The notes under the pieces: generated by a model
What the model was told of the DNA's origin: nothing
The model's database searches: none
What the model saw: only the letters and a program-made list of their open reading frames with translations
Position numbers and translations under genes: made by a program
NCBI RefSeq assembly: GCF_020026305.1
Contig: NZ_CP075691.1
Location: 5,394,001-5,458,000, forward strand
Reading direction: 5' to 3'
DNA length: 64,000 nucleotides
From: Streptomyces sp. 135
Lineage (GTDB): Bacteria; Actinomycetota; Actinomycetes; Streptomycetales; Streptomycetaceae
Part shown: piece by piece, positions 44,941 through 53,323 of the stretch
Position numbering within the stretch: position 1 is the stretch's first letter
Layout of the letters: each line of letters opens with the position of its first letter

Positions 44941-45963
44941 TCAGACGGACTGCACTTCGGGCCAGACGAGCGTCGTGGCCCCCCAGGAGAGCCCGCCGCC
45001 GAACGCGGTGAGCAGCACCCGGTGCCCGGCGTCGAGCCGGCCGTCGGCCGCGGACTGGGACAGGAGCAGCGGGAGCGAGGCGGCGCCGGTGTTGCCGACC
45101 TGCTCGATGTTGCTGAGCTGCCGCTCGGCGGGGATGCCGAGGCGTTCCGCGACCGAGTCGAGGATGCGGGCGTTGGCCTGGTGGGCCGCGAACCGGTCCA
45201 CGTCGTCAAGGCGCCAGCCGGACCGCTCCGCCGCCTCCTGGGAGGTGGCGGTCATCCGCTCCACCGCGTGCCGGTAGGTGTCGCGGCCGAGCATCCGGAA
45301 GTACTGGTCGCCGGGCTCGCCCGGGGTGCCCGACGAACGCTGCCGGGAGCCGCCGGCCGGCACCTCGATGAGATGGCTCAGCTCGCCGTCGCTGCCGAGC
45401 ACCAGCGGCCCCACCGCGCCCGACTCACCGGCGTCCCCGGCCCGCAGGACCACGGCCCCCGCGCCGTCCGCGAAGATCACCGCGGTGGTGCGGTCCTCGG
45501 GGTTGACGATGGTGGTGAACGCGTCGGCCGCCACGAGCAGCACCCGCTCGGCCATCCCCGAGGCGATGAGCCCCGAGGCGCTGGCGAGCCCGTAGAGGAA
45601 GCCGGAGCAGACGGCGGCGACGTCGAACGCCGCGACGTGGCCGAGGCCGAGCCGGGCGGCCACCGACGGCGCGGTCGCCGGGCACGGCTGGTCGGGGGTG
45701 GTGGTGGCCAGGACGACGGCGTCCACCTGCTCGGTGCTCGCCGACTTCAGGGCGCGCTGGCCGGCCTCCACCGCCAGGTCGGAGGTGGCGGTGCCCGGCG
45801 AGACCACGTAACGCTCGGCGATCCCGGTGCGGGAGCGGATCCACGCGTCCGAGGTGTCGAGGCGCTGCGAGAGCTCGTCGTTGGTCACCTTGTTCGGCGG
45901 CACGTACGAGCCGATGCCGCAGACCACCGCCGACCGGCCCGGCGGCGGGGCCGCCCCGCTCAT
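44941..45963 (-). CDS. fabH: 3-ketoacyl-ACP synthase III
   Basis: A 340-residue initiating condensing enzyme. The triad is visible: Cys in AFDVAAVCSGFLYGL, His in FAAHQANARI and Asn in IEQVGNTGAASLP. It loads the starter acyl-CoA. The start (ATG 45963) forms an ATGA overlap with the diiron oxidase gene. Confidence 0.92.
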   Translation of the reverse strand: MSGAAPPPGRSAVVCGIGSYVPPNKVTNDELSQRLDTSDAWIRSRTGIAERYVVSPGTATSDLAVEAGQRALKSASTEQVDAVVLATTTPDQPCPATAPSVAARLGLGHVAAFDVAAVCSGFLYGLASASGLIASGMAERVLLVAADAFTTIVNPEDRTTAVIFADGAGAVVLRAGDAGESGAVGPLVLGSDGELSHLIEVPAGGSRQRSSGTPGEPGDQYFRMLGRDTYRHAVERMTATSQEAAERSGWRLDDVDRFAAHQANARILDSVAERLGIPAERQLSNIEQVGNTGAASLPLLLSQSAADGRLDAGHRVLLTAFGGGLSWGATTLVWPEVQSV

Positions 45964-46943
45964 GCGCCCGGCTCCGCGCTGCTGAGGACCTCCACGGGCA
46001 GCCCCATGTAGGCCATGCGGGACTCGGCCATCTCGTCGGTCCACTGCTCGGCCATGTCGTAGCGCTGCTCGGGGGTGGTGTCGAGCATCCGTACGCCGGG
46101 CCAGATCTCGTAGTCGCCGATTCTGTCCGCGTGGTCGGCCATGCCCTTCTGGAACAGCTCCTCGCGGTGGATGACGAACTCCCGGTCGGGGATCTCGTCC
46201 CACAGCTTCACCCCGGCCCGCAGGATCTCCATCAGGCGCGGGCGGTACTCGGGGTGGGCGACGACGTGGTCGCGCAGGATGGTGCTGGCCACGGTGAGGT
46301 GGCGGATCTCGTCGATGGCGGTGCCGCGCGAGATCTCCCCGGTGGCCGGGGACAGCGGCGTCCACTTGCGCTCGCTCAGCTCGGCGGCCGGGGCGAGCAC
46401 GCCCTCGATGACGATGGCGAAGACGGCGACGCCGCCGGCGAAGTCGGCCTGGTCCCGCACGATGTCGAGGGTGAAGTCGACGACCGGGTCCAGGACCCGC
46501 TCGCGGTAGTCCGCGGCCATCTCGTCGATGTCCTTGAGGAGGGTGTCCGCGGGGTGTCCGAGCTCCACCAGGTGGTTGCGGAAGACGCGGGCGTGCCGGG
46601 CCTCGTCGATGAGCTGGGTGGCGTAGAACTCCATCTCGGGCACGCCGGGCGCGAGCGCCACGTAGTGACCGAGGAGGCGCGTGGCGATCTCCTCGGAGAG
46701 GCCGCGGAAGCCGAACTCCAGGACCAGGGCGTCACGCAGCGGCCCGGGCGCCTTCAGGAAGTCGGGGACCGTCGCGTTCGCGTGGTGTCCGGTCTCGCCG
46801 CGGTCGCGCAGGGTGCCCTGGGCGACGGAGGTGAACCAGTAGGCGAGGTCGCAGTCGTCGGGCCCGAGGGTGAGTTCCTTCGCGCCGTCGAGTAAGCCGG
46901 GTGCCTTGTCCCAGTCGGCCTCGGGGGCCACAGAACCGGTCAT
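45960..46943 (-). CDS. Non-heme diiron oxidase (VlmB-like)
   Basis: A 327-residue helical-bundle diiron protein. Two metal-binding repeats are clear: EEIATRLL followed by LIDEARHARVFRNHL, and IEGVLAPAAE followed by AIDEIRHLTVAS. Such proteins include AurF-type N-oxygenases. In the valanimycin pathway the diiron enzyme VlmB has been reported to oxidise the hydrazine intermediate to the azoxy group; the neighbours here (flavin reductase, membrane protein, N-hydroxylase, SerRS) support the same step. The start ATG 46943 overlaps the reductase stop. Confidence 0.75.
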   Translation of the reverse strand: MTGSVAPEADWDKAPGLLDGAKELTLGPDDCDLAYWFTSVAQGTLRDRGETGHHANATVPDFLKAPGPLRDALVLEFGFRGLSEEIATRLLGHYVALAPGVPEMEFYATQLIDEARHARVFRNHLVELGHPADTLLKDIDEMAADYRERVLDPVVDFTLDIVRDQADFAGGVAVFAIVIEGVLAPAAELSERKWTPLSPATGEISRGTAIDEIRHLTVASTILRDHVVAHPEYRPRLMEILRAGVKLWDEIPDREFVIHREELFQKGMADHADRIGDYEIWPGVRMLDTTPEQRYDMAEQWTDEMAESRMAYMGLPVEVLSSAEPGA

Positions 46944-47494
46944 GATGCCGATGTCTCCTTCGTGGTGCGGGCGGGATGCAGGGCGCCGGTGACCAGGCCG
47001 CCCGCGTAGCTGAACAGCGGCGGGCCGCTGACGGCGGCGGCGCGCACGACGTAGCCGAGCAGCACCTCGCCGTCGCCCGCGCGGTGCGAGGAGTGGAGCC
47101 GGCAGGAGTAGTGGGCGAGCGCGCCGGTCAGCCGCGGGGCGCCGGCGTAGGAGTCCGCCGTCCACGGCATGCCGTCGAACTGCGCGCTGCCGTCGGGGCG
47201 GTCGCTGTCCGCGAACCAGCGCGCCAGGTCGCCCTGTCCGCCGTCCAGTACGTTGACGACGAAGCGCCCCTCGGCCGCCGCGAGCCGCGCGAACGACGAG
47301 CCGGGCCGCAGCGCGACCCCGATGAGCAGCGGTTCGCGCGAGACCAGGGTGACCGTGCTCGCGGTGGTGCCGTGCAGCTGACCGGCGTGGCCGACGGTCA
47401 GCACCGACACCGGGGACGCCAGGTGGTACAGCGCCCGGCGGCGCTCCGCCGGGTCCTGGCGCACCGGGCGGCGCAGCGTGGTGAGCGTGCTCAT
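46940..47494 (-). CDS. Flavin reductase (VlmR-like)
   Basis: A 184-residue flavin reductase-like split-barrel protein: YHLASPVSVLTVGHAG, GTTASTVTLVSREPLLIGVAL and LGYVVRAAAVSGPPLFSYAGG. It supplies reduced flavin to the two-component N-hydroxylase at 49902. The start and stop overlap both neighbours by 4 bp, so stoichiometric coupling is likely. Confidence 0.85.
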   Translation of the reverse strand: MSTLTTLRRPVRQDPAERRRALYHLASPVSVLTVGHAGQLHGTTASTVTLVSREPLLIGVALRPGSSFARLAAAEGRFVVNVLDGGQGDLARWFADSDRPDGSAQFDGMPWTADSYAGAPRLTGALAHYSCRLHSSHRAGDGEVLLGYVVRAAAVSGPPLFSYAGGLVTGALHPARTTKETSAS

Positions 47495-48033
47495 CGCAGG
47501 GCCTCCTCACGGGCCCGTGCCGCGGGCTGCGGCAGCTTGACGACGTGCCCGACCGGCTCCGGGTCGTGGGCGTGGCCGGCCGGCTTGGGGTGGGCGATGC
47601 CGAGGTCGTCCAGGAGCCGCAGATAGCCGCTCTGGCGCACCGGCTCGAAGGGCAGCGCGAAGGACTTCATGAAGTTGCCGAAGAGCCCCCGGTCGCCGAA
47701 GAGGTGGAAGGGCAGCACGAGCAGCGCCCACTCGGGACCGATCAGCCAGCACCACAGCGCGGCCACCGCGGCCTGCGTGATGAGGCTGTGCATCACGTTG
47801 TAGAGGACGTAGTAGACCTTGGAGATCGGCTTCCCGCCGCTGCGCTTGAAGGCGATGGCGCCGGGGATGTAGCCGATCAGGTCGATGTAGAGGAAGAGCG
47901 CGACCGCCGGGATCCAGCGGATCTCGCCGAGGTGCGCGATGAGCAGCCCGGTGGTGACCGCGAAGCCCACCAGGTACTCGGCGCGGTGCAGGGAGAACGT
48001 CTTCGGTGTCTCGAAGGGATTGGCCTGGTCCAT
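47491..48033 (-). CDS. Small integral membrane protein (candidate VlmO-like N-N bond enzyme)
   Basis: A 180-residue protein with about four membrane segments (LVGFAVTTGLLIAHLG, IPAVALFLYIDLIGYIPGAI, TQAAVAALWCWLIG, WALLVLPFHLFGD) containing buried His and Asp residues. Size and neighbourhood match VlmO, a membrane protein reported to rearrange the O-seryl hydroxylamine to the N-N linked hydrazine. I base this on context and topology; I could not align the two. ATG 48033 follows AGGAGCTG. Confidence 0.6.
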   Translation of the reverse strand: MDQANPFETPKTFSLHRAEYLVGFAVTTGLLIAHLGEIRWIPAVALFLYIDLIGYIPGAIAFKRSGGKPISKVYYVLYNVMHSLITQAAVAALWCWLIGPEWALLVLPFHLFGDRGLFGNFMKSFALPFEPVRQSGYLRLLDDLGIAHPKPAGHAHDPEPVGHVVKLPQPAARAREEALR

Positions 48034-48054
48034 GGTCAGCTCCTGGCAGAGGTC

Positions 48055-48537
48055 TCAGGCGCCGACGGCGGCGGGCTCGGAGAGCTCGATGCCGCCCGCT
48101 ATGCGCGTGCCGGGGAACAGGCCGGTCAGCGACCAGGCGACGGTCTCCTTGATGACCCGCTCGGCGATCGGGTCGAGGATGCCCTCCAGGCTCGGGATGC
48201 CGAAGTCGAAGTCGGCGTCGAAGCGGACCGCGACGTCGTCACCGGCCTGCGTCAGCGCCCAGGTGCCGGTGAACGAGTCGAAGTCGCCGTCGGACTGCTC
48301 GAAGCGGATCTCGCCCTCCTCCGGCAGGAAGACGTCGTCCTCGGTCCAGCGCAGCAGGCCGCTGCGGAAGTGCAGCTCCCAGCTCGAACTGCACTTGGCC
48401 TCGGGCAGGGTGGCGTGCACCGTGGTGGAGTTCACGTGGGGCGCCAGGTCCGGGTACTTCTCCCAGCGCATCACGGCGTCGAAGACCGTGGAGACCTGCT
48501 CCGCGGGGACCACTGCTTCCAGTTCTACGTGCCGCAC
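48055..48537 (-). CDS. START/polyketide-cyclase-like protein 2
   Basis: A 160-residue SRPBCC protein related to the one at 25441: RWEKYPDLAPHV near the start, LRWTEDDVF in the middle and FGIPSLEGILDP before the long helix. It lies directly after the aminotransferase gene (2-bp gap), repeating the aminotransferase-START pairing of the left cluster. Probably binds a hydrophobic pathway intermediate. Confidence 0.75.
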   Translation of the reverse strand: MRHVELEAVVPAEQVSTVFDAVMRWEKYPDLAPHVNSTTVHATLPEAKCSSSWELHFRSGLLRWTEDDVFLPEEGEIRFEQSDGDFDSFTGTWALTQAGDDVAVRFDADFDFGIPSLEGILDPIAERVIKETVAWSLTGLFPGTRIAGGIELSEPAAVGA

Positions 48538-48539
48538 GA

Positions 48540-49859
48540 TCAGTTACCGCCTTCCGGCATGGTGGCCGCACCGCTGACGAGGTCGCGGGTGGCCAGGTCG
48601 AAGGAGTTGAGGAGGAACTCCACATCGGTGTCGCTGAGGACGGCGGGCGGCGTGAACCGCACCACCGAGCTGCCGTTCATGGAGTGGTTGGCGACCACGC
48701 CGTGGTTGAAGAGCTCGATCAGCAGCTCGCCGGCGAGACCCGCCTCGACGAGCTCCACGCCGATGAGCAGGCCCTGCCCGCGCACGTCGACGACGAGTTC
48801 GGGGATGTTGCGGTACGCGATCTCGGCGATCCGCGGCAGCAGCGCGGCGCCCAGGTCGGTGGCCCGGGTGACCAGGCGGTCCTCCTTCATGGCCCGCACC
48901 GCGCCCTGCACCGCGGCCATCAGGACGGGCTGTCCCGAGAAGGTGGCGGTGTGGACGTAGGGGTCCTTGTCGAAGGGACGGAACGCCTTGCGGGTGGCGA
49001 CGGCCGCGGAGACCGGGAGCACGCCGCCGCCGAGCGCCTTGCCGGCGAGCAGGACGTCGGGGCGTACGTCCTCGAAGTCGGCGCCCCACCACTCGCCGAG
49101 GCGGCCGAAGCCGGACTGGATCTCGTCCAGGATCAGGAAGCCGTCGTGCTCGCGGACCAGTTCCTCGACGCGCTTGAGATAGCCCTTGGGCGGGATGATG
49201 ACGCCGCCCTCGCCCTGGACCGGCTCCAGGATGACGCAGGTCTCGCCGGGGTGGGCGGCGAGTTCCGCCGCCAGGGCGTCGGCGTCACCGAACGGCAGGT
49301 GGTGGAAGTCGGGGATCAGCGGCCGGAACGGCTTCTGGTAGACCTCCTTCGCGGTGGCGGACAGGGCACCGAGGGTCTTGCCGTGGTAGCCGCCCCGCAT
49401 GGAGATGGTGCGCTTGAAACCGCCGGCGCGGGCCAGCTTGAGGCCGGTCTCCACGGCCTCGGCGCCCGAGAGACCGAAGTGCACGCGGTCCAGGCCCTGC
49501 GGCATGACGGAGACCAGGGCCTCGGCGGCGCGGGCCACCGTCGGTTCGAGGAGGATGCGGGTGGCGGTGGGGTGCGTACGGAGCTGGCGCTCCACCTCCT
49601 CCATCACGATGGGGTGGCGGGCGCCCATGATGAACACGCCGTAGCCACCCGCGTTGAGGAAGCGCTCCCCGTCGCTCGTGGTGAGCCAGGCGCCTTCGGA
49701 GGCCACCTCCATGTGGCTGCCGAACAACTCGGCGAGGGTGGCCCGGCCCTTGCTCAGGTGGGCGCGGTACAGCCCGAGGACCTCCGCCTCGGTGTCGGCC
49801 ACGGAGGCCGCGGGGGCCGCGCCTGCCGCGGAAGCCGGGTTTTCCTGGATTACGGTCAC
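48540..49859 (-). CDS. Class III PLP aminotransferase 2
   Basis: A 439-residue aminotransferase with GLSGAEAVETGLKLA, YHGKTLGALSAT, VILEPVQGEGG, FLILDEIQSGFGRLG and the PLP Lys in LLAGKALGGGVLPVS. Proposed to convert a fatty aldehyde to the primary amine that the next enzyme N-hydroxylates (inference from context). The aldehyde could come from the dehydrogenase-fold enzyme at 51078. Confidence 0.85.
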   Translation of the reverse strand: MTVIQENPASAAGAAPAASVADTEAEVLGLYRAHLSKGRATLAELFGSHMEVASEGAWLTTSDGERFLNAGGYGVFIMGARHPIVMEEVERQLRTHPTATRILLEPTVARAAEALVSVMPQGLDRVHFGLSGAEAVETGLKLARAGGFKRTISMRGGYHGKTLGALSATAKEVYQKPFRPLIPDFHHLPFGDADALAAELAAHPGETCVILEPVQGEGGVIIPPKGYLKRVEELVREHDGFLILDEIQSGFGRLGEWWGADFEDVRPDVLLAGKALGGGVLPVSAAVATRKAFRPFDKDPYVHTATFSGQPVLMAAVQGAVRAMKEDRLVTRATDLGAALLPRIAEIAYRNIPELVVDVRGQGLLIGVELVEAGLAGELLIELFNHGVVANHSMNGSSVVRFTPPAVLSDTDVEFLLNSFDLATRDLVSGAATMPEGGN

Positions 49860-49901
49860 GGATCTCTCACTCCAAAGAAGCGGTGCGGTCGAAGGCGGCG
49901 G

Positions 49902-51041
49902 TCAGGCGAGGACCAGCGGGCCCCCGTCGAAGTAGCGCAGGAGCGGCTCGGCGGCGGCGCCCCGGCCCGGCGGGTGGAAGGCGAGCGCGGTGGACGCGGC
50001 CGCCGCCTGGGCGTGGCCGGAGGAGCGGATGAAGTCCAGGCCGCCGAGGAGCTCCAGGGAGCGGGCGGTGACGCGGGGCAGCGCGTTCTGCACGGCGTAG
50101 CGGGCGACGAGCACCCGGGCCACCGACGCCTCGTCGCCCGGCTCGGGGCCGATCGCGCGGGCCACGCCTTCGAGCAGCGCGAGGGCGGCCTCCAGTTCGA
50201 CCGCGAGGGCGGCCCGCTCCTGGATGCTGCCGCGCTCCCGCTCCTGGACCTGCTCGACCAGGGCCGCGGCGCCGCCCAGGTACCCGGCGGTGATGAGCAT
50301 CTCGAACCAGACGAACCCGGCGGTCTGCAGGTCGTCCAGGCGGCGCGGATCGTCCGCCCCGGCGCGGACGACCATGTCCTTGGGGACGAAGACGTCCTCC
50401 AGGCGCACCTCGTCGCTCTCGGCGCCGGCCAGCAGATCGTTGCCCCAGAAGGGGTGGACGGTCAGGCCGGGCGCGTCGGAGGGCACCAGGGCGAGCGCCA
50501 GCTCGGGGTCGCCCTCCAGGCCGTGGATGGCGATGCTCGCGGTCAGCATGCTCATCGACGCGGACAGGCTGCACGGCTTCTTGGAGCCCGACAGGAGGTA
50601 GCCGCCCTCGACCGGACGGGCGGTCACCGAGGGGGTGAGGATGTTCTGCTCGGTGCGGCCCTCGGCCCAGCCGGAGGCCATCACCAGCTGGTCGGGGACG
50701 ACGCGGCGCAGCAGGTCGCTCTGCGCGTCGGTGAGCCGGCCCTCGGCGACGGCCAGCGAGTAGAGCATGGCGACGGTGAAGTGGTGCATGGACACGGCCG
50801 CGACGAGGGACGGCGAGAGGGAGCCGAGGGCCAGCTGGGTGTGGAGCGCGTCCAGCGGTTCGGCGCCGTGGCCGCCGTACTCCTCGGGTATCAGCAGGCC
50901 GACCCCGCCGTGGATGCGGAAGAGGTCGATGATGGGGCTGCCGGGTTTCTCCCGCTCGGCGTAGGGGATCTGCTCCAGTTCCTTGAGCAGACCGGGGTGG
51001 TAGCGCTCGCAGACGGCCCGAGCGGCATCGAGGGAACGCAC
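49902..51041 (-). CDS. Acyl-CoA-dehydrogenase-fold flavoprotein (amine N-hydroxylase, VlmH-like)
   Basis: A 379-residue flavoprotein: LLIPEEYGGHGAEPLDAL (N-terminal helical domain), ASGWAEGRTEQNI and LSGSKKPCSLSASMSML (beta domain), and a C-terminal four-helix bundle. VlmH, the isobutylamine N-hydroxylase of valanimycin biosynthesis, belongs to this superfamily and needs a flavin reductase, which is present at 46940. An ordinary acyl-CoA dehydrogenase is the alternative; context favours amine N-hydroxylation. Confidence 0.75.
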   Translation of the reverse strand: MRSLDAARAVCERYHPGLLKELEQIPYAEREKPGSPIIDLFRIHGGVGLLIPEEYGGHGAEPLDALHTQLALGSLSPSLVAAVSMHHFTVAMLYSLAVAEGRLTDAQSDLLRRVVPDQLVMASGWAEGRTEQNILTPSVTARPVEGGYLLSGSKKPCSLSASMSMLTASIAIHGLEGDPELALALVPSDAPGLTVHPFWGNDLLAGAESDEVRLEDVFVPKDMVVRAGADDPRRLDDLQTAGFVWFEMLITAGYLGGAAALVEQVQERERGSIQERAALAVELEAALALLEGVARAIGPEPGDEASVARVLVARYAVQNALPRVTARSLELLGGLDFIRSSGHAQAAAASTALAFHPPGRGAAAEPLLRYFDGGPLVLA

Positions 51042-51077
51042 GTCACAACCTCCGTGGGTCGGGTGGGATGGGTGCCG

Positions 51078-52718
51078 TCAGTCGTCGAAGGCGCCGAAGA
51101 CCGCGTCGTAGGGGCTGACGTCGCGCGCGATGCTGACGCCCTGCACGTGGGAGGTCTTGAGCATCGGGTAGTTGGCCTCGCCGAAGGCGCCGCCGGTGCG
51201 GCCGGTGCCGCCGTGGCTCGGCAGGTACGGCAGGAACCCGATGTGGGAGTCGTTGACCTTCAGCAGACCGCCGTTGACGACGCGCCGCACGAAGGTGTCG
51301 ATGACGTGGTCGGAGCGCGACCAGAGGGAGTTGCGCAGGCCGTACTCGTTGGAGTTGACGAACCTGAGGAAGTCCTCCAGGAGGGCGTCGTCGTTGTCCG
51401 CCTCCGGCACGATGACGGGGATCAGCGGGAAGAATGTCTCCTCGCGTACGACGTCGTAGGTGCGGGCCCGGTCCAGGCCGTCCACCCGGACGACGGTGGG
51501 CTGGAGGAAGACACCCGTCTCGGAGGGCGTGCCGTCGAGTTCGGTGCGGTTGCCGCCGGTGACGAGCTCCGCGCCGTTGTCCAGGGCCTGGCGCAGCAGC
51601 CGGAAGAAGCGCTCGCTGCGGCGCACCGGGGAGAGCAGGACGTCCTCCTCCTCGGGGAAGCCCGGCTTGATGGCCTTGACCTGCTCCTTGACCTCGGCGA
51701 TGAGCTGGTCGGCGACGGCCGGGTGCACCAGGACGTAGTTGGGCACCATGCAGATCTGGCCGGAGCCGAAGAACGACTCGGTGATGGCCTCGGCCGCCCA
51801 CTTCACGTCGGCGTCCTTCCACACCACGATGCCGTCGTTGCCCGCGAGTTCGAGGATCGGCTTCTTGCCGTTGGCGACGCACGCCTGCTCGAAGCGCAGG
51901 CCCTCCTGGCTGCCGCCGATGTAGAAGATGTCGTTGATCAGCGGGTCGGCCACCCAGCGGTCCAGGGTCTGCTTGGGGTTGGAGCACACCGCGTTCAGGA
52001 CGCCGGGCGGGGCGTCGAACTCCTCCAGGAGCGGCGCCACGATGTCCCGCAGCAGCCACATGGTGGACAGCGCGATGCTGCGCGGCGCCCGCACCACGAC
52101 GGCGTTGCCGGCCATCAGGGCGAGGACGGAGAGCGCGGCGCTCGGCAGCGGGGCGTTCTGCGGCGGGTTGAAGGCGACCACGCCGTCCGGCTGGCGCTGG
52201 AGGATCAGCTTGCGGCCGCCGTACTCCTTCTCGACGCGCATCTGCTTCGTGTACCAGCGCAGGGAGCCGGGGGCGTAGATCTGGAGCAGGCAGCTCAGCT
52301 CCCAGCGGGCCAGCTTCACCGGGTGCGACTCGGCGACCAGCATCTCCAGGAACTCGTCCTGGTGCTTGATGAGTTCCTCGCGGAAGCGGGTGCCGAGCCG
52401 CATCCGCCGCTCCTGCGGGACGGCCGCCCAGTCCGGGGCCGCCGCGGCGGCCGCCTGCGTGGCCAGGTCGATGGCGGAGTCGTCGGCGATCGCGCAACGC
52501 CCCACCACGTAGGGGTGGTTCGCCGCGTCGGATTCGGGGTCCTGTTCCAGCGTGCGCTTGAGGCTCACGCTGGTGAAGACGTCTTCCAGCAGGGAGCGCC
52601 CGCTGACGGTGTAGACCCACCCGTCACCCGCGACGTCCTTGCCCGCGATGTAGAGGTCATAGCTCTTGAGTCCGGAACGTGCCGGAGCACTTTCCTCCTG
52701 TATGGCGCCGCGCAGCAT
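51078..52718 (-). CDS. Aldehyde dehydrogenase-family enzyme
   Basis: A 546-residue ALDH with the catalytic Cys in FFGSGQICMVPNYVL, the general-base Glu in PILELAGNDGIVVW, and the cofactor motif IFYIGGSQEGLRFEQ. It may reduce an acyl thioester or acid to the aldehyde for transamination, or oxidise an aldehyde; sequence does not settle the direction. It is the first gene of the 10.7-kb leftward azoxy operon, behind the three-heptamer operator at 52806. Confidence 0.85.
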   Translation of the reverse strand: MLRGAIQEESAPARSGLKSYDLYIAGKDVAGDGWVYTVSGRSLLEDVFTSVSLKRTLEQDPESDAANHPYVVGRCAIADDSAIDLATQAAAAAAPDWAAVPQERRMRLGTRFREELIKHQDEFLEMLVAESHPVKLARWELSCLLQIYAPGSLRWYTKQMRVEKEYGGRKLILQRQPDGVVAFNPPQNAPLPSAALSVLALMAGNAVVVRAPRSIALSTMWLLRDIVAPLLEEFDAPPGVLNAVCSNPKQTLDRWVADPLINDIFYIGGSQEGLRFEQACVANGKKPILELAGNDGIVVWKDADVKWAAEAITESFFGSGQICMVPNYVLVHPAVADQLIAEVKEQVKAIKPGFPEEEDVLLSPVRRSERFFRLLRQALDNGAELVTGGNRTELDGTPSETGVFLQPTVVRVDGLDRARTYDVVREETFFPLIPVIVPEADNDDALLEDFLRFVNSNEYGLRNSLWSRSDHVIDTFVRRVVNGGLLKVNDSHIGFLPYLPSHGGTGRTGGAFGEANYPMLKTSHVQGVSIARDVSPYDAVFGAFDD

Positions 52719-52805
52719 TATCAGCCTTTCGGGGTGGGGGTTCTCCGAGTGGATTCCGATCTGGTCAGCTCTTGTTTCGAAGCATCTCGATCGTGGCAGC
52801 AGGAT

Positions 52806-52834
52806 CTGACCTGCCGCTGACGCCGTACTGATTG
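52806..52834 (-). promoter_or_regulatory. SARP-type operator before the aldehyde dehydrogenase operon
   Basis: Three heptamers at 11-bp spacing: CTGACCT (52806), CTGACGC (52817) and CTGATTG (52828), reading XXGTCAG (one XXATCAG) toward 52718. The central CTGACGC is identical to that of the tRNA-like array operator. Confidence 0.7.
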
Positions 52835-52916
52835 CCGCTTCCGCGCTGTTTGAGCCAACCCTGTGTCCGGTCTCCGGAAGAAAGACTGAGTGGCGTATGC
52901 ATGGGGTACGCGCGCG

Positions 52917-52934
52917 ACGTCAGTGAGGCGTCAG
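52917..52934 (+). promoter_or_regulatory. SARP-type operator before the ACP-PKS operon
   Basis: Two heptamers at 11-bp spacing, ACGTCAG (52917) and GCGTCAG (52928), oriented toward 52957. Eight bases later GATTTC occupies the -10 position, which would put the transcription start at or next to the ATG at 52957. Confidence 0.6.
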
Positions 52935-52956
52935 CCGTCATTGATTTCATGGCTCC

Positions 52957-53292
52957 ATGTCTCCCGTACACATGACACTTCAGCAATTCCGGGAACTGCC
53001 CCGGCCGGAACTCACGGAAGAAATGGAGCGGCTCCTCGTCAGCCAGTTCAGGGCGAGCCTGCTCATGGACGAGACCGAGGAACTCCCGCTGGACATCAGC
53101 TACTTCGACCTCGGTCTCACCTCGCTGAAGCTGACCCAGATGAGGCAGACCCTCGAAGGCATCCTGGAGCTCTCCATCAACGCCAACGTGCTCTTCAACG
53201 AGCCCACGGTCGGCCGGCTCCTCGACTATCTCGTCGACGCGGTGACCGATCCGGCGCGTGCCGCGACCGGCGCGATACCCGGCACCAACTGA
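52957..53292 (+). CDS. Acyl carrier protein preceding the PKS
   Basis: A 111-residue carrier protein with the phosphopantetheine Ser in YFDLGLTSLKLTQM, flanked by PKS-type helices. Two in-frame ATGs (52957, 52972) exist and neither has a Shine-Dalgarno sequence; with the operator spacing this suggests a leaderless or near-leaderless mRNA. It may carry the acyl chain handed to or from the PKS. Confidence 0.85.
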   Translation: MSPVHMTLQQFRELPRPELTEEMERLLVSQFRASLLMDETEELPLDISYFDLGLTSLKLTQMRQTLEGILELSINANVLFNEPTVGRLLDYLVDAVTDPARAATGAIPGTN

Positions 53293-53323
53293 TCCCCAGG
53301 GCCCAGGACAGAAGGAGCGCTCA

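Noticed and set aside
49902..51041. Fatty-acid beta-oxidation acyl-CoA dehydrogenase
   Set aside because: The fold fits, but no thiolase, hydratase or ETF partner is present, while a flavin reductase, SerRS and seryl transferase are. The amine N-hydroxylase role is favoured, not proven.
48684..52820. 1378-codon plus-strand open frame
   Set aside because: It runs antisense across the aminotransferase, N-hydroxylase and aldehyde dehydrogenase genes, which have full motifs on the minus strand.
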